Source: Bacillus luti (GTDB taxonomy: Bacteria > Bacillota > Bacilli > Bacillales > Bacillaceae_G). Taken from it: DNA of 64,000 nucleotides. A program made the position numbers and the translations under genes. The notes beneath the pieces were generated by a model. The model ran no database searches, was not told the origin of the DNA, and was given only the letters and a program-made list of their open reading frames with translations. The DNA lies in assembly GCF_001884105.1 (NCBI RefSeq), contig NZ_MACI01000011.1:82042-146041 (forward strand). Direction: 5' to 3'. This document shows positions 38,658 to 49,684 of this stretch, in pieces (within the stretch, counting starts at the first letter, position 1; every line of letters begins with the position of its first letter).

Positions 38658-38720
38658 ACCTTTCATCTCCTATTCATTTAGTAGAAGCTTTTCATATTTA
38701 AAACATTATCCAATCATAAA

Positions 38721-38749
38721 AAAAATCCTCCTATGTTAGGAGGATTTTT
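38721..38749. terminator. Bidirectional terminator
   Basis: AAAAATCCTCCT/AGGAGGATTTTT, loop ATGTT, flanked by A and T runs. It ends the lactate permease transcript on the minus strand. Confidence 0.9.
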
Positions 38750-40248
38750 CACTTTATCAACACATACCAAATAATAACTTCCACCACTACAAGCAACACC
38801 GCACCAAAGATCATTAATGTCGTTTTCTTTAATAGTTCATTTTCACGATGAGGTATATTACATAAATAAGCACCGAGTGTAATACGTGATGGGCAAGCGA
38901 TTGTCGCTACTGATGATGCGGTGTTTTGAAGCGTTGTGACGTATTGCCACGGGAGTGCCACGTTTTGTGCTGTTTGCATTTGTAGTTTTATAAACATCGC
39001 ATTTGATCCTGCGTTACTACCTGTTAAAAAGCCACCGATTCCGCCGATGAACGGAGCAACGAAAACAAAAAACGTACCAAATGTTTCACCAGCTGTTTTT
39101 GCGAGTAATGAATGCATGCCAGATGCGCCCATTAGTTCTGAAATAGCGATAAACATTGTCGTTGTAATAGCGAAAGGAATCCATTGTTTTATCGTTTGCG
39201 AGAGTGATTGTTTAATAATTTTTGATGGAATACGGAAGAAGATAATCGTAAATAAACAAGTCATACCGAGCCAAAATCCTGGTGAATACAGCATTTCTAA
39301 TCTATAAGAATATGACTTTAAATCAAGAACTGCATATGAACGAAGCAAATCGTGTAATGCTGGAACGAGGCGAGAAAGTAAAATACAAACTGTTAAGAAT
39401 ATATAAGGGCTAATAATTTTTATAATGGATATTTCTCTCTCCGTTGCCGCAGCATGTTCCGTCATAAGGTTTTGCTCACTTTTTCCTTTTAGTTTAATGA
39501 TAAGAAAACCAAACGTAATCGTAACGATAGAACTTAGTATCCCTGCTAGCTCAACACTTACGTACGCATTAGAAAGATAGATTCCAAGAGAAAATAATAG
39601 AAAGAATCCTACTCCTTCCTTCCACTTTTCAATTACGGCCTGCCAACCACCAACAACGTGTAAAGAAAGAATGACGAAGTAAGCAAACATCGGAATGCTT
39701 AATAGCGCTGTATTTGTGCCAAGTGTCGTCAGCGGCATATTAATAAGTTGCGAACCGATAATCGTACCTGTTGCCATCGCGCCCCATGAACTAGCAAGCA
39801 AACCGATAAACGAGAGCAATACAGCTTGAAATGGTTTATAGCCTAACGAAAGAAAAATCGGCGCTGCAACCATAAAACCAATACCGAATCCACTTACTGA
39901 TTCAATAAGCGGGCAAATGCCAAAACACATAAGCAGCATTTGTAATAAGCGATCGTGAGTAACTTCTTCTAGAAAACGTGCTACTTGATCGATGTATCCC
40001 ATTTTGTTCATGAGGTGAAATAAAAAAATACCGAAAAATAAAACGTACCCGACAATAAAACAAATTAACGAACCTTTAATCGTTGCGTGTACAGTTTCAC
40101 TTATCCCTAACCGAAATGTTGGCGAGAGTAAAACAATTCCAACAGAAACGGCATAAGAAATTAATGAGGATCTTAATGACGTTTGTTTAAACAAAAATAA
40201 ACAAATGAAAATCATCATAATTGGGATGAGTGCCAACAATATGGACAT
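38749..40248 (-). CDS. L-lactate permease (LctP family)
   Basis: 499 residues, about 12-13 membrane helices. Family stretches: CFGICPLIESVSGFGIGFMVAAP, SFIGLLASSWGAMATGTIIGSQL, GGIGGFLTGSNAGSNAMF, and SSVATIACPSRITLGA. Imports or exports lactate/glycolate with H+. Shorter than E. coli LldP but normal for Bacillus LctP. ATG at 40248 has only a weak GAGATGAT before it. Not clustered with lactate dehydrogenase or lutABC here, so its carbon-source role is inferred from family. Confidence 0.88.
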   Translation of the reverse strand: MSILLALIPIMMIFICLFLFKQTSLRSSLISYAVSVGIVLLSPTFRLGISETVHATIKGSLICFIVGYVLFFGIFLFHLMNKMGYIDQVARFLEEVTHDRLLQMLLMCFGICPLIESVSGFGIGFMVAAPIFLSLGYKPFQAVLLSFIGLLASSWGAMATGTIIGSQLINMPLTTLGTNTALLSIPMFAYFVILSLHVVGGWQAVIEKWKEGVGFFLLFSLGIYLSNAYVSVELAGILSSIVTITFGFLIIKLKGKSEQNLMTEHAAATEREISIIKIISPYIFLTVCILLSRLVPALHDLLRSYAVLDLKSYSYRLEMLYSPGFWLGMTCLFTIIFFRIPSKIIKQSLSQTIKQWIPFAITTTMFIAISELMGASGMHSLLAKTAGETFGTFFVFVAPFIGGIGGFLTGSNAGSNAMFIKLQMQTAQNVALPWQYVTTLQNTASSVATIACPSRITLGAYLCNIPHRENELLKKTTLMIFGAVLLVVVEVIIWYVLIK

Positions 40249-40363
40249 GTTATCATCTCATTTCGTTAAAAATACAATTTTTAACTATTATATAACAGAT
40301 AGAACGATTTTCAATTGTTTTTGTAACAGAATCAAAAAAGAACCGAAGCAGCTCCGTTTTGAT

Positions 40364-40723
40364 TCAATCCCATTTTCTTTTATCTTGAAAAACCGTCTGC
40401 TGCCTGATTATTTTGTCTAACATAACAAACACAATATAAGCACATATTACTTGCAATACAATATTCCCAAGTTTTATTAATTCAAATGAATGGATCCATT
40501 GGAATAATTCATTTAATAATACAATCGAAACGATACTAAATAGTTCTATGCTAATCGAAAATATACATACTTCTAAAATAGATTGCTCTTGAATGCGATT
40601 TAAGTTGGAAAAGATGAATACATATCCTAAAAATAGAGCCATCACCTCTATTTTCGTCATGCTAATGAGCCAAGCGTATAGTGGTACAGTTAAAAGAAGA
40701 TATAGTAGTTTCCGTCTTAGCAT
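40364..40723 (-). CDS. Small polytopic membrane protein
   Basis: 119 residues, four hydrophobic segments (LLYLLLTVPLYAWLI; VMALFLGYVFIFSNL; ILEVCIFSISIELFSIVSIVLL; IVLQVICAYIVFVML) and a basic C-terminus. Starts MLRRK with GAGGTGAGGAAGC upstream. Lies between lctP and the trp terminator. No function recognised. Confidence 0.6.
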   Translation of the reverse strand: MLRRKLLYLLLTVPLYAWLISMTKIEVMALFLGYVFIFSNLNRIQEQSILEVCIFSISIELFSIVSIVLLNELFQWIHSFELIKLGNIVLQVICAYIVFVMLDKIIRQQTVFQDKRKWD

Positions 40724-40778
40724 GCTTCCTCACCTCTAAATTATATGTATTTTCTGTATATTTTAACATTTATTACGC

Positions 40779-40818
40779 AAAACAAAAAGAAGAGACTTAC
40801 GCCTCTTCTTTTTGTTTT
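40779..40818 (-). terminator. Terminator of the trp operon
   Basis: AAAACAAAAAGAAGAG/CTCTTCTTTTTGTTTT; on the minus strand it overlaps the trpA stop codon. Confidence 0.8.
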
Positions 40819-41573
40819 GTTGCCTGTATTAATTCACATATTTCTTCTCGTTTTTCATTTTCTAACAGCTCAATAACTTTACTTCCAACGACAACTCCGT
40901 CACATATTGTAATCATTTCTTCTACATGTTCCTTTGTTGAAATACCGAACCCTGCCACTACCGGTAAATGCGTGTGTGATTTTACTTTTTCTAAGTAACT
41001 ATGAATCTCGCCTTTAAAGTTTTGACGTACTCCTGTTACGCCTGCTACTGTAACTGCGTAAACGAATCCTTCTGATTCACTCGTAATTTTTTTAATTCTT
41101 TCAACAGGACTCGTTACAGTAACGAGTGGAATGAGCGCAATGTTTGCCTCTCGAAGTAACGGAGCAATAATATTTTGTTCTTCATACGGTAAATCTGGAA
41201 CGATGATGCCATCTACACCTGCTTCGATACAGTTCTCAATAAATTTTTCTTTTCCGAATGCAAGTACCGGATTTAAATATGTCATGAGTACAAATGGAAT
41301 TTGTACTTCTTGCCTTACTTCTGCTAATGCTTGAAAAATGCCTTTTAATGTTACACCACTATCTAACGCTCGCTTTCCCGCTTTTTGAATCGTTGGGCCG
41401 TCCGCGACTGGATCTGAAAACGGGATACCAATTTCAACGATACTTGCTCCTGCTTCATCTAGAAAACGAATTCTTTCTTTTAGTTTTTCCAGACCACCAT
41501 CTCCGCCCATTACGTACGGAATAAATGCCTTTTTCCCATTTTCAAATGCCGCTTTAATTTTTGCTACTCCCAT
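40797..41573 (-). CDS. trpA: Tryptophan synthase alpha chain
   Basis: Cleaves indole-3-glycerol phosphate to indole, which tunnels to TrpB. 258-residue TIM barrel with catalytic Glu in [15 protein letters not shown] and Asp in IVPDLPYEE; phosphate-binding GFGIST near the end. It follows trpB by 3 bp and is the last gene of the operon. Confidence 0.96.
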   Translation of the reverse strand: MGVAKIKAAFENGKKAFIPYVMGGDGGLEKLKERIRFLDEAGASIVEIGIPFSDPVADGPTIQKAGKRALDSGVTLKGIFQALAEVRQEVQIPFVLMTYLNPVLAFGKEKFIENCIEAGVDGIIVPDLPYEEQNIIAPLLREANIALIPLVTVTSPVERIKKITSESEGFVYAVTVAGVTGVRQNFKGEIHSYLEKVKSHTHLPVVAGFGISTKEHVEEMITICDGVVVGSKVIELLENEKREEICELIQATKQKEEA

Positions 41574-41576
41574 TTT

Positions 41577-42770
41577 TTACACCTCTTCCATATAACGTTT
41601 TATACTCTCTACATCTTTATCACCACGGCCAGATAAACAAATAACAAGCCCTTCGTCTTTCTTCATCTTCGGTGCTAATTTTAAAGCGTATGCGACAGCA
41701 TGTGAACTTTCTAGCGCCGGGATAATTCCTTCTTTTTTCGTTAATAGTTGAAATGCCTCTAGTGCTTCATCGTCTGTGATTGAGTGATACGAAACGCGGC
41801 CAATATCTTTTAGTAAACTATGTTCTGGCCCAACGCCAGGATAATCAAGTCCTGCTGAAATAGAGTGTGCTTCTTGAATTTGTCCTTCTTCATTTTGCAG
41901 AAGGTACATCATCGATCCGTGTAAAACACCGACGCTTCCTTTCGTTAATGTCGCTGCATGTTTCTCTGTATGAACGCCTTTTCCAGCTGCCTCTACGCCG
42001 TAAAGAGCAACATCTTCATCGTGTACGAACGGATAAAACATTCCCATCGCGTTACTACCACCGCCAATGCAAGCAACGACTGCTTCTGGTAACTTCCCTT
42101 CTAACGCTTCATATTGTTTTTTCGTTTCTTTCCCAATTACACTTTGAAAATCACGAACAATTTGCGGGAATGGATGCGGTCCAAGAACGGATCCCATAAT
42201 GTAGTGCGTATCATGCACATGTGAAACCCAGTAGCGAAGCGCCTCATTCACCGCATCTTTTAATGTGCCGCTACCTGCCGCTACGCTTTCTACTTTCGCT
42301 CCGAGTAATTCCATTCGGAACACGTTTAATTTTTGACGTCTTACATCTTCTTCTCCCATAAAGATGACACATTCTAACCCGAGAAGAGCACATACTGTCG
42401 CTGTTGCAACACCGTGTTGTCCCGCTCCTGTTTCAGCGACAACTTTTTTCTTGCCCATTCTTACTGCAAGAAGTGCCTGACCAATCGTATTGTTAATTTT
42501 ATGAGCTCCTGTATGGTTCAAATCTTCACGTTTTAAATAAATCTTTGCCCCGCCGCAATACTTCGTCATATTTTCAGCGAAATAAAGCGGTGTTTCTCTT
42601 CCGACATACGTTTTTAAATAATGATTTAATTCTTTTTGAAACGCTTCATCTTGCATTGCTTCTTTATATGCTTCTTCTAGTTCTAATACAGATTGCATTA
42701 ACGTTTCTGGAACGTATCGTCCTCCGTATATGCCGTAGTGACCTTTTTCATCTGGATATGCGTAATTCAT
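41577..42770 (-). CDS. trpB: Tryptophan synthase beta chain
   Basis: PLP enzyme joining indole and L-serine. 397 residues; PLP Lys in [22 protein letters not shown], phosphate-binding [10 protein letters not shown], catalytic Glu region. ATG at 42770 overlaps the trpF stop (ATGA), with AAGGAG eight bases before; a longer frame to 42779 has no RBS. Confidence 0.97.
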   Translation of the reverse strand: MNYAYPDEKGHYGIYGGRYVPETLMQSVLELEEAYKEAMQDEAFQKELNHYLKTYVGRETPLYFAENMTKYCGGAKIYLKREDLNHTGAHKINNTIGQALLAVRMGKKKVVAETGAGQHGVATATVCALLGLECVIFMGEEDVRRQKLNVFRMELLGAKVESVAAGSGTLKDAVNEALRYWVSHVHDTHYIMGSVLGPHPFPQIVRDFQSVIGKETKKQYEALEGKLPEAVVACIGGGSNAMGMFYPFVHDEDVALYGVEAAGKGVHTEKHAATLTKGSVGVLHGSMMYLLQNEEGQIQEAHSISAGLDYPGVGPEHSLLKDIGRVSYHSITDDEALEAFQLLTKKEGIIPALESSHAVAYALKLAPKMKKDEGLVICLSGRGDKDVESIKRYMEEV

Positions 42771-43381
42771 TTGGAACACTCCTTCGCTTTTTTAATAAAT
42801 TGTTTTATTTTCTCTACATCTTTCTTTCCTTCTGTCTCTACTCCGCTGCTCACATCAACCATATAAGGCTGAACAGTTTGAATTGCTTCTTCTATATTAA
42901 GGGCGTTTAATCCACCAGCTAATATCGTTTTCTCTAGCAACTCTTTTGGCATATGTGCGAGTAGTTCCCATGAAAATTTCTTTCCATTTCCTCCGTGAAA
43001 CTTTTCTTTTGGGCTATCAAACAATATATAATCCGTTTCATATGCTTGAGCATTTTTCATATCACTCTCTGAAATTACTCCGAGTGCCTTTATAGACGGA
43101 ATATTCAATCTTCTAATTTGATGATTATCTTCATCCCCATGTAGTTGCACATGTGTTAACCCGCATTCATCTGTAATTTTCTGGATTACTTCTACTGATT
43201 CATTTACGAAAACACCGACCTTTAACACATTTGCTGGAAGCTCCTGAATGATTTCTTTCGCTAGCCCTGGAGTGATTTCCCGCCTACTTTCTGCAAAAAC
43301 AAATCCGAGTGCATCTGCTCCATATTCGCAAGCACGTTTTGCTGTTTCCATATCAGTGATCCCGCAAATTTTCACTTTCAT
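42767..43381 (-). CDS. trpF: Phosphoribosylanthranilate isomerase
   Basis: Amadori isomerisation to CdRP, the third step of tryptophan synthesis. 204-residue barrel with catalytic Cys in [12 protein letters not shown] and Asp in [16 protein letters not shown], plus LAGGLN. It overlaps trpC by 4 bp and trpB by 4 bp. Confidence 0.96.
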   Translation of the reverse strand: MKVKICGITDMETAKRACEYGADALGFVFAESRREITPGLAKEIIQELPANVLKVGVFVNESVEVIQKITDECGLTHVQLHGDEDNHQIRRLNIPSIKALGVISESDMKNAQAYETDYILFDSPKEKFHGGNGKKFSWELLAHMPKELLEKTILAGGLNALNIEEAIQTVQPYMVDVSSGVETEGKKDVEKIKQFIKKAKECSK

Positions 43382-44139
43382 ATGTTTACCTTACAATCTT
43401 CGAAAAAGCTACTTATAGAAGATGATGTCATAAGCGCTTCTCCGACTAATACGCCTTTTGCTCCGGCTCGTTTGACACGGATGATATCTTCTTTTGAATG
43501 AATCCCGCTCTCGCTAATCCAAAGTAATTTCTCCTCATTTAATCGTTTTCCGAGCTTTTCCGTTTGGCTTAAATCGACTTCGAATGTTTTTAAATTACGG
43601 TTGTTAATACCGATAACGTGCGGATTTAATTGGATCGCAATTTCTAATTCCTGTTCATCATGAACTTCAACAATTGCTTCTAATCCTTTTTCTAGTACGT
43701 AGCTATACAGCTCTTTTAACTTCTCTTTCGTTAACGCCGCTACAATTAATAAAATAATATCTGCCCCAGCTTCATACGCTCTATCAATTTGAATCTTATC
43801 GATTATGAAATCTTTACATAAAAGCGGAATGTTACTTTCTTCTCTTGCCGTTTGCAAATCGTGAAACGATCCTTTAAAAAATTGACCATCTGTTAAAACA
43901 GAAACAGTACCAGCGCCGCACTCTTCATATGTTTTCACTTGCTTTCGTACATCAACGTGTAAATTAATATCTCCTTTTGATGGTGATGCTCGCTTTACTT
44001 CTGCAATGACAGTAAATTGATCTAAAGCTTTTACAAGTGAGTATGTTTTTCTGTTTTCTTTTACTGGTGTATACGTTTCATATAACGCTGCAACTTCTAT
44101 TTTCTTCTGCTGTACAATTTTGTCTAAAATCGTCCCCAT
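43378..44139 (-). CDS. trpC: Indole-3-glycerol phosphate synthase
   Basis: Closes the indole ring. 253-residue barrel: [42 protein letters not shown] and VGEALM. It lies 1 bp after trpD with GAAAGGG upstream. Separate from trpF, unlike the fused E. coli protein. Confidence 0.96.
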   Translation of the reverse strand: MGTILDKIVQQKKIEVAALYETYTPVKENRKTYSLVKALDQFTVIAEVKRASPSKGDINLHVDVRKQVKTYEECGAGTVSVLTDGQFFKGSFHDLQTAREESNIPLLCKDFIIDKIQIDRAYEAGADIILLIVAALTKEKLKELYSYVLEKGLEAIVEVHDEQELEIAIQLNPHVIGINNRNLKTFEVDLSQTEKLGKRLNEEKLLWISESGIHSKEDIIRVKRAGAKGVLVGEALMTSSSISSFFEDCKVNI

Positions 44140-44140
44140 T

Positions 44141-45166
44141 TTAATTCACCCTTTCTAATTTTTCATTACTTGCCGCAATTAATAAGTTTAGTTTCGCTAA
44201 AGCTTTTCCAGAGTCAATGCTATGCGTTGCTAGTTTAATTCCTTCTTCAATCGTCTCTGCTTTTCCATTTGCGAAAAGAGCAAGACCTGCATTTAATAAA
44301 ACGGTATCACGATAAACACTCTTTTCTCCGCTTAATACTCCAAGCGTAATCTTTGCATTTTCTTTTGAATTCCCGCCTCTAATTTCTTCATTTTTCACTA
44401 TTGAGAAACCGTATTTCTCAGGTTCAATACTCGTTTCTACTATTTCATTATTTTTTAAAATGACAACATGATTTTCTCCTTGCAATGATGCTTCATCTAA
44501 AAAACCACTTCCATTTACAACAAGCGCTTGTTTTCTTCCTAGCTTTTGTAATACTTGTGCAACTGGTAGTAACATATCTCGTTTATAAATGCCGACAAAT
44601 TGTGTTTCTAAATTCACCGGATTTGTTAAAGGACCAATTAAGTTAAAGATTGTCGGCACGTTCAATTCTTTTCTTATTTTCATAATGCGTTTTAATGCTG
44701 GGTGCATCGCTGGCGCGAATAAAAATGCGATTCCGACATGCTCTAATAAATAATCAATTTCGTTTGGCGTACTACTAATATTTACACCGAGTTCTTCTAA
44801 TAAATCTGCACTTCCTGTTTTACTAGAAACAGCACGATTACCATGTTTGGCAACCTTTACGTCAGCTCCTGCCAGTACGAATGCCGATGTTGTACTTATA
44901 TTGAACGTTTGGGCACCGTCACCACCTGTGCCACAATTGTCCATCGCACCTTGTATATGATTCGAAAACGGTAATGCCTTTTCACGAAGGGCACGAACGA
45001 GACCGTATATTTCTTCTGCTGTTTCACCTTTTGCTTTCAGTAATACTAGGAAAGCTGCAATTTCACTTTCTAATAGGTTTTCACTTAATAAAAGAAGTCC
45101 CGCCTTATACATTTCCTCTTCTGTTAAATGTTGCCCCTCCATTAATTTGCGAAGATAGCTATTCAT
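44141..45166 (-). CDS. trpD: Anthranilate phosphoribosyltransferase
   Basis: Adds PRPP to anthranilate. 341 residues with the glycine-rich PRPP loop [18 protein letters not shown] and [11 protein letters not shown]. Overlaps trpG by 4 bp (ATGA), so translation is coupled. Confidence 0.96.
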   Translation of the reverse strand: MNSYLRKLMEGQHLTEEEMYKAGLLLLSENLLESEIAAFLVLLKAKGETAEEIYGLVRALREKALPFSNHIQGAMDNCGTGGDGAQTFNISTTSAFVLAGADVKVAKHGNRAVSSKTGSADLLEELGVNISSTPNEIDYLLEHVGIAFLFAPAMHPALKRIMKIRKELNVPTIFNLIGPLTNPVNLETQFVGIYKRDMLLPVAQVLQKLGRKQALVVNGSGFLDEASLQGENHVVILKNNEIVETSIEPEKYGFSIVKNEEIRGGNSKENAKITLGVLSGEKSVYRDTVLLNAGLALFANGKAETIEEGIKLATHSIDSGKALAKLNLLIAASNEKLERVN

Positions 45167-45750
45167 ACTCTTTCCTCCTCTTTCACTTCTGCTAAAAAGG
45201 CACGTATTAACTTTCCGCCTTCTTCTGTTGCAATTGATTCTGGATGAAACTGTAACCCGAAGAGCGGATAATAATTGTGACGAACTGCCATTATTTCTCC
45301 GTCGTCCATCGCGGTTGCAAGTATGTCAAAACACTCTGGCAAGCTTGTTTGCGCTGCAACGAGAGAATGATAGCGCATCGCTGTAAGCGGCTGCGTCACG
45401 TATGAAAAGATTGACGTTCCATTATGTTTCACACGCGATGTTTTTCCATGTTTAATGCGCTCTGCTCTTACAATGTCTCCTCCAAATGCGGATATGATTG
45501 CTTGATGGCCAAGGCAAATACCTAATATGGGAACGTTCTTATAAAAATGACGAATGACTTCGATACAAATGCCAGCATCTTCTGGTTTTCCAGGTCCTGG
45601 TGAAAGTACAATTCCTGTTGGATTCATCGCTTCTAGCTGTTCTATCGTTATTTGATCATTTCTTACGACTACAATATCTTCTTCGTATTCACCTAACAGT
45701 TGATACAAGTTGTATGTGAATGAATCGTAATTATCAATCAGTACAATCAT
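45163..45750 (-). CDS. trpG: Anthranilate synthase glutamine amidotransferase subunit
   Basis: Supplies ammonia to TrpE. 195 residues; nucleophile Cys79 in GICLGHQ, and the His/Glu pair in GLQFHPESI. In B. subtilis this subunit is encoded with the folate genes (pabA) and shared with PabB; here a dedicated copy is inside the trp operon, which is the B. cereus group arrangement. Confidence 0.95.
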   Translation of the reverse strand: MIVLIDNYDSFTYNLYQLLGEYEEDIVVVRNDQITIEQLEAMNPTGIVLSPGPGKPEDAGICIEVIRHFYKNVPILGICLGHQAIISAFGGDIVRAERIKHGKTSRVKHNGTSIFSYVTQPLTAMRYHSLVAAQTSLPECFDILATAMDDGEIMAVRHNYYPLFGLQFHPESIATEEGGKLIRAFLAEVKEEERV

Positions 45751-47165
45751 TTCATTACCTCCAAAAGTGCTCTCGCTTTATTTAATGTTTCTTCATATTC
45801 AGCTACTGGATCTGAATCGTAAACGATACCTGCTCCTGCCTGAACGTACGCTTTTTCATCTTTTACAACCATCGTTCGAATTGCAAGTGCCATATCAAGG
45901 TTTCCTGAGAATGAAATATATCCAACTGCTCCGGCATATACATTTCTTTTTTCATGCTCTAATGTATTGATAATTTCCATTGCTCTAATTTTCGGAGCGC
46001 CTGAAACTGTCCCCGCTGGTAAGCAATACGCTAATGCATCAAATCCACTCATTCGTTTTCGCAATGTTCCGTAAACTTCAGATACAATGTGCATAACATG
46101 AGAGTATTTTTCTACTTTCATATATTTATCTATTGTAACTGAGCCGATTTCACTTACTCTGCCAATATCATTTCGCCCAAGATCCACGAGCATCATATGC
46201 TCTGCTCGCTCTTTCTCATTTTCTAACAGTTCTTTTTCGATTTCCTCATCTTCCTTCTTCGTTTTCCCCCTCGGTCTCGTACCGGCAATTGGGTTCGTCA
46301 TCACTTTATCGTCTCTTACTGATAGCAAACTTTCCGGTGAAGAACCGAGTACAACATACTCTTGGAAATCGATATAGAACATATATGGCGATGGGTTCGC
46401 AATTCGAAGCTTCCTGTATAACGCGAATGGATCACCAATACATTCACTTTGCAAACGCTGGGATAATACGACTTGGAATATGTCCCCGGCTCGTATATGT
46501 TCTTTCGCCGTTTCTACCATCTCACAAAATTCTTTTTCCGTTATAGAAGAGGTGAATGATAATGTTAATCGTATTTCATTTCCTTCCGCTTCTTCTCCCT
46601 TAAGCACTTCTTCTTTGTATACTTGCAATCTTTCATATACTTCTTCATAATCTGCTGAATCATCTTCCCTGCATACGTATACAAACGACAACTTTTGGCG
46701 TAAGTGATCGTAAACGATAAACTCACGATATAGTAAAAGGTGGACTTCTGGAATATTTAATGGATCGTGTAAATCTGCTCCAATGTTTTCATATTGCCGA
46801 ATAACATCATAGCCAATATAACCAACTGCTCCTCCGCAAAACGGGAATGGACTGCCTACTTGCGCTGGTGCAATTACTTCTTCTAACACTTGCAACACGT
46901 TACCTTCCAGCTTTTCTGCCCGGCCGTAAATCGTTCGTTCCACTTCTGTACCAACGCTTTTCACTTCACCATACGGATTACAACCTAAGTAAGAATAGCG
47001 TCCTTTATCTTGATGAAGTTGTGAGCTTTCTAATAAAAATTTCTTCTTACCTTTCATACGTCTATATAAAGAAATTGGCGTAATGCTATCTCCTTCTTCT
47101 TCAACAATTACTAAAAATGGTTTTCCTTGTTCTTTTTGCTTCATAAATTCTTCTTTCGTCATCAT
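45747..47165 (-). CDS. trpE: Anthranilate synthase component I
   Basis: Makes anthranilate from chorismate, the first committed step, and is feedback-inhibited by Trp. About 472 residues; N-terminal LLESSQLHQDKGRYSYLG (the LLES-type Trp-binding motif), then the chorismate domain with FQVVLSQRL, PSPYMFYIDF, GTRPRG, ENEKERAEHMMLVDLGRNDIGRV and VQAGAGIVYDSDPVAEYEET. ATG at 47165 has GAGGTG six bases upstream; an in-frame GTG at 47174 is part of that RBS. Controlled by the tandem T-boxes upstream. Confidence 0.95.
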   Translation of the reverse strand: MMTKEEFMKQKEQGKPFLVIVEEEGDSITPISLYRRMKGKKKFLLESSQLHQDKGRYSYLGCNPYGEVKSVGTEVERTIYGRAEKLEGNVLQVLEEVIAPAQVGSPFPFCGGAVGYIGYDVIRQYENIGADLHDPLNIPEVHLLLYREFIVYDHLRQKLSFVYVCREDDSADYEEVYERLQVYKEEVLKGEEAEGNEIRLTLSFTSSITEKEFCEMVETAKEHIRAGDIFQVVLSQRLQSECIGDPFALYRKLRIANPSPYMFYIDFQEYVVLGSSPESLLSVRDDKVMTNPIAGTRPRGKTKKEDEEIEKELLENEKERAEHMMLVDLGRNDIGRVSEIGSVTIDKYMKVEKYSHVMHIVSEVYGTLRKRMSGFDALAYCLPAGTVSGAPKIRAMEIINTLEHEKRNVYAGAVGYISFSGNLDMALAIRTMVVKDEKAYVQAGAGIVYDSDPVAEYEETLNKARALLEVMK

Positions 47166-47187
47166 GTCCTTCACCTCGCCCCGAAAA

Positions 47188-47455
47188 ATAAAAAAGTCCT
47201 CTACATATCGAAAATATGTAGAGGACGATAAATATACCGCGGTACCACCTCATGTTGGATGCAAAAGCATCCCGCTTTATTCAGGTACAAAATTTATACC
47301 TTATCCTTGTAACGGCGGAACCCGGGTTGCCTACTGAAAATAATTGTTCAGCATACCTCTCGTAAGCCCATTCCGTATATGGCACCGCACCGGGCTCCCA
47401 CCTATCCCCAGCTCTCTGAAACGTCTCCAATATACGTACTCTTCTTACTTAAACG
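47188..47455 (-). promoter_or_regulatory. Tryptophan T-box riboswitch, proximal copy
   Basis: tRNA-Trp-sensing leader. On the minus strand: AGTA box (GAAGAGTACG, about 47438), AGAGAG loop, specifier UGG at 47368-47370 in GGAATGGGCTT, T-box sequence AGGTGGTACCGCGG at 47237-47250, then the terminator GTCCTCTACATAT/ATATGTAGAGGAC (47197-47226) and TTTTTT. Uncharged tRNA-Trp pairing stabilises the antiterminator and lets trpE be transcribed. Confidence 0.93.
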
Positions 47456-47485
47456 ATTTCATTTATTTAATTTTTTGTATACAAA

Positions 47486-47750
47486 AAGGGAGTACTCATC
47501 CTATAAAAAGGACGGGTACTCCCGTGGTGCCACCTTAATTCGTTACGACTGTAACGCACTTTACCGTATCAAAAACAATACGTGTCTCTTGTATCGATGA
47601 GATCATGTCGCCAAAGCCTACTTCTTTCGTTTCGGTTTGGAAGCTCCGAAGCCCATTCCACATCAATCCCATACTGATTCGCACCAACCATCAGCTCTCT
47701 GACATGTTCATCATGTGTACTCTTCTTCATCAACGCTTGCATTTTTTTAA
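47486..47750 (-). promoter_or_regulatory. Tryptophan T-box riboswitch, distal copy
   Basis: Complete second T-box in front of the first: GAAGAGTACA AGTA box near 47720, AGAGAGCTG loop, specifier UGG at 47653-47655 in GGAATGGGCTT, T-box core AAGGTGGCACCACGGG around 47521-47537, and a terminator stem GGGAGTAC...GTACTCCC (47488-47523) followed by TTTTTG. Two terminators in series must be read through. Confidence 0.92.
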
Positions 47751-47759
47751 GTTGCACTC

Positions 47760-47789
47760 ATTATAGACCTAACTTTTTTCACAAGTCAA
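47760..47789 (-). promoter_or_regulatory. Sigma-A promoter of the trp operon
   Basis: TTGACT (47784-47789) and TATAAT (47760-47765) with an 18-bp spacer on the minus strand, placed just upstream of the distal T-box. Confidence 0.85.
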
Positions 47790-48048
47790 TACTTTTTTTG
47801 AAATTTTATTTTTCTTTCCTTTCAATATTATATTGACAAAACAACCTCTTTTTATGTAAATATAATAAATACTCTATTAAAAATAAGGTTTTTTGTATGA
47901 ATATTATATATTAAAAAAGTAAAATGACTTCAAAAAACGCTTACATTTCTGAAAATTCATATTTCTGTATGGATTTTTCAGAATAATCATGATAGATTAT
48001 AAATATGCATAAAGCATCAAAAGACATGACAAAAGGAAGGGGAACTAC

Positions 48049-49521
48049 ATGAGTACGCAGATGTTAACTTTAACTTCTATCTCTATTTACATGCTCGGGA
48101 TGTTAGTAATCGGCTATTTCGCCTACAAACGAACATCCAACTTAACAGATTATATGCTTGGCGGGCGTACACTAGGCCCCGCAGTAACAGCATTAAGTGC
48201 TGGAGCATCAGATATGAGTGGCTGGCTTTTAATGGGATTACCCGGTGCAATGTTTAGCGTTGGATTAAGTAGTAGTTGGATTGCGATCGGCCTGACACTA
48301 GGCGCATACGCAAACTGGCTATATGTCGCTCCTCGCTTACGTACCTACTCTGAAATGGCTAATAACTCTATTACTATCCCAGAATTTTTGGAACACCGTT
48401 TCCACGACAAATCTCACATGCTACGCTTAGTATCTGGACTTGTTATTATGATTTTCTTTACTTTCTATGTAGCTTCAGGATTAGTTTCAGGCGCTGTATT
48501 ATTTGAAAATTCATTTGGCATGAACTATCATGTTGGATTATTCATTGTTGCAGGCGTCGTTGTCGCTTACACATTATTTGGTGGTTTCTTAGCAGTAAGT
48601 TGGACAGACTTCGTGCAAGGGATCATTATGGTAGTTGCTCTTATTCTTGTTCCTATCGTAACAATTATGAATTCGCACGGACTTGGACCTGCATTTGATA
48701 CAATTCGTTCTGTAGATCCAACACGTTTAGATATTTTTAAAGGTGCCTCTACTTTAGGAATGATTTCTTTATTTGCATGGGGCCTCGGTTATGTTGGACA
48801 ACCTCATATTATCGTACGCTTTATGGCGATTTCGTCTGTAAAAGAAATTAAAAGCGCACGAAGAATTGGTATGAGCTGGATGATTTTCTCTGTTGTCGGA
48901 GCTATGTTTACTGGTCTTATCGGTATTGCTTACTATTCACAACAAGAGTTAACATTATCTAATCCAGAGACAATTTTCCTTGAACTTGGAAAAATATTAT
49001 TCCATCCACTTATTACTGGATTTTTATTAGCCGCTATTTTAGCAGCAATTATGAGTACAATCTCATCTCAATTACTCGTTACTTCTAGTGCTATAACAGA
49101 AGATTTATATCGTACATTCTTTAAACGTTCTGCTTCTGATAAAGAACTTGTATTTGTCGGTCGTATGGCTGTACTTGTTATTGCATTAGTTGGGTGCGCA
49201 TTAGCATTTAAACAAAATGATACGATTTTAGCTCTTGTTGGATATGCTTGGGCTGGATTTGGTTCTTCATTCGGGCCTGCAATTTTATTAAGCTTATATT
49301 GGAAACGTATGACGAAATGGGGCGCGCTTGCCGGTATGATTTCTGGTGCTGCGACTGTTATTATATGGACACAATTTAAATTCTTAAAAGACTTCTTATA
49401 CGAAATGATTCCTGGTTTCGCTATTAGTTTACTAGTGATCATAATTGTTAGTTTACTAACGCAACCTTCAAAAGAAGTTGAAGAACAATTTGAGGATTTT
49501 GAAAAACAACATAAGCTATAA
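48049..49521 (+). CDS. putP: Sodium/proline symporter
   Basis: Na+-coupled proline uptake in the membrane. 490 residues, about 13 helices of the SSS family. Signature segments: DYMLGGRTLGPAVTALSAGASDMSGWLLMGLPG, the SWTDFVQGIIM motif, WGLGYVGQPHIIVRFMA and STISSQLLVTSSAITEDLYR. GGAAGGGG precedes ATG. A strong terminator follows; no putBC genes nearby. Could serve nutrition or osmoprotection. Confidence 0.93.
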   Translation: MSTQMLTLTSISIYMLGMLVIGYFAYKRTSNLTDYMLGGRTLGPAVTALSAGASDMSGWLLMGLPGAMFSVGLSSSWIAIGLTLGAYANWLYVAPRLRTYSEMANNSITIPEFLEHRFHDKSHMLRLVSGLVIMIFFTFYVASGLVSGAVLFENSFGMNYHVGLFIVAGVVVAYTLFGGFLAVSWTDFVQGIIMVVALILVPIVTIMNSHGLGPAFDTIRSVDPTRLDIFKGASTLGMISLFAWGLGYVGQPHIIVRFMAISSVKEIKSARRIGMSWMIFSVVGAMFTGLIGIAYYSQQELTLSNPETIFLELGKILFHPLITGFLLAAILAAIMSTISSQLLVTSSAITEDLYRTFFKRSASDKELVFVGRMAVLVIALVGCALAFKQNDTILALVGYAWAGFGSSFGPAILLSLYWKRMTKWGALAGMISGAATVIIWTQFKFLKDFLYEMIPGFAISLLVIIIVSLLTQPSKEVEEQFEDFEKQHKL

Positions 49522-49525
49522 AGGA

Positions 49526-49565
49526 AAAGCTCTGCTGTTATCGTATCAGCAGAGCTTTCTTTTTA
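49526..49565 (+). terminator. Terminator of putP
   Basis: AAAGCTCTGCTG/CAGCAGAGCTTT stem, 9-base loop, then CTTTTT. Confidence 0.92.
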
Positions 49566-49684
49566 TCAAAGTTCGACAATCTTCTGCTCGAATTTAACAA
49601 TTTCTTTATGTTTCGTTAAATTTGGCGTAACACTACTCCTTTATAGTAGTACTATCAGCACTTATACAGAAAGGGGACTCCAAT

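Noticed and set aside
47569-47757. 62-codon minus-strand ORF MQLKKMQALMKK...
   Set aside because: It lies entirely inside stem I and linker of the distal T-box; no RBS, and the sequence is explained by RNA structure.
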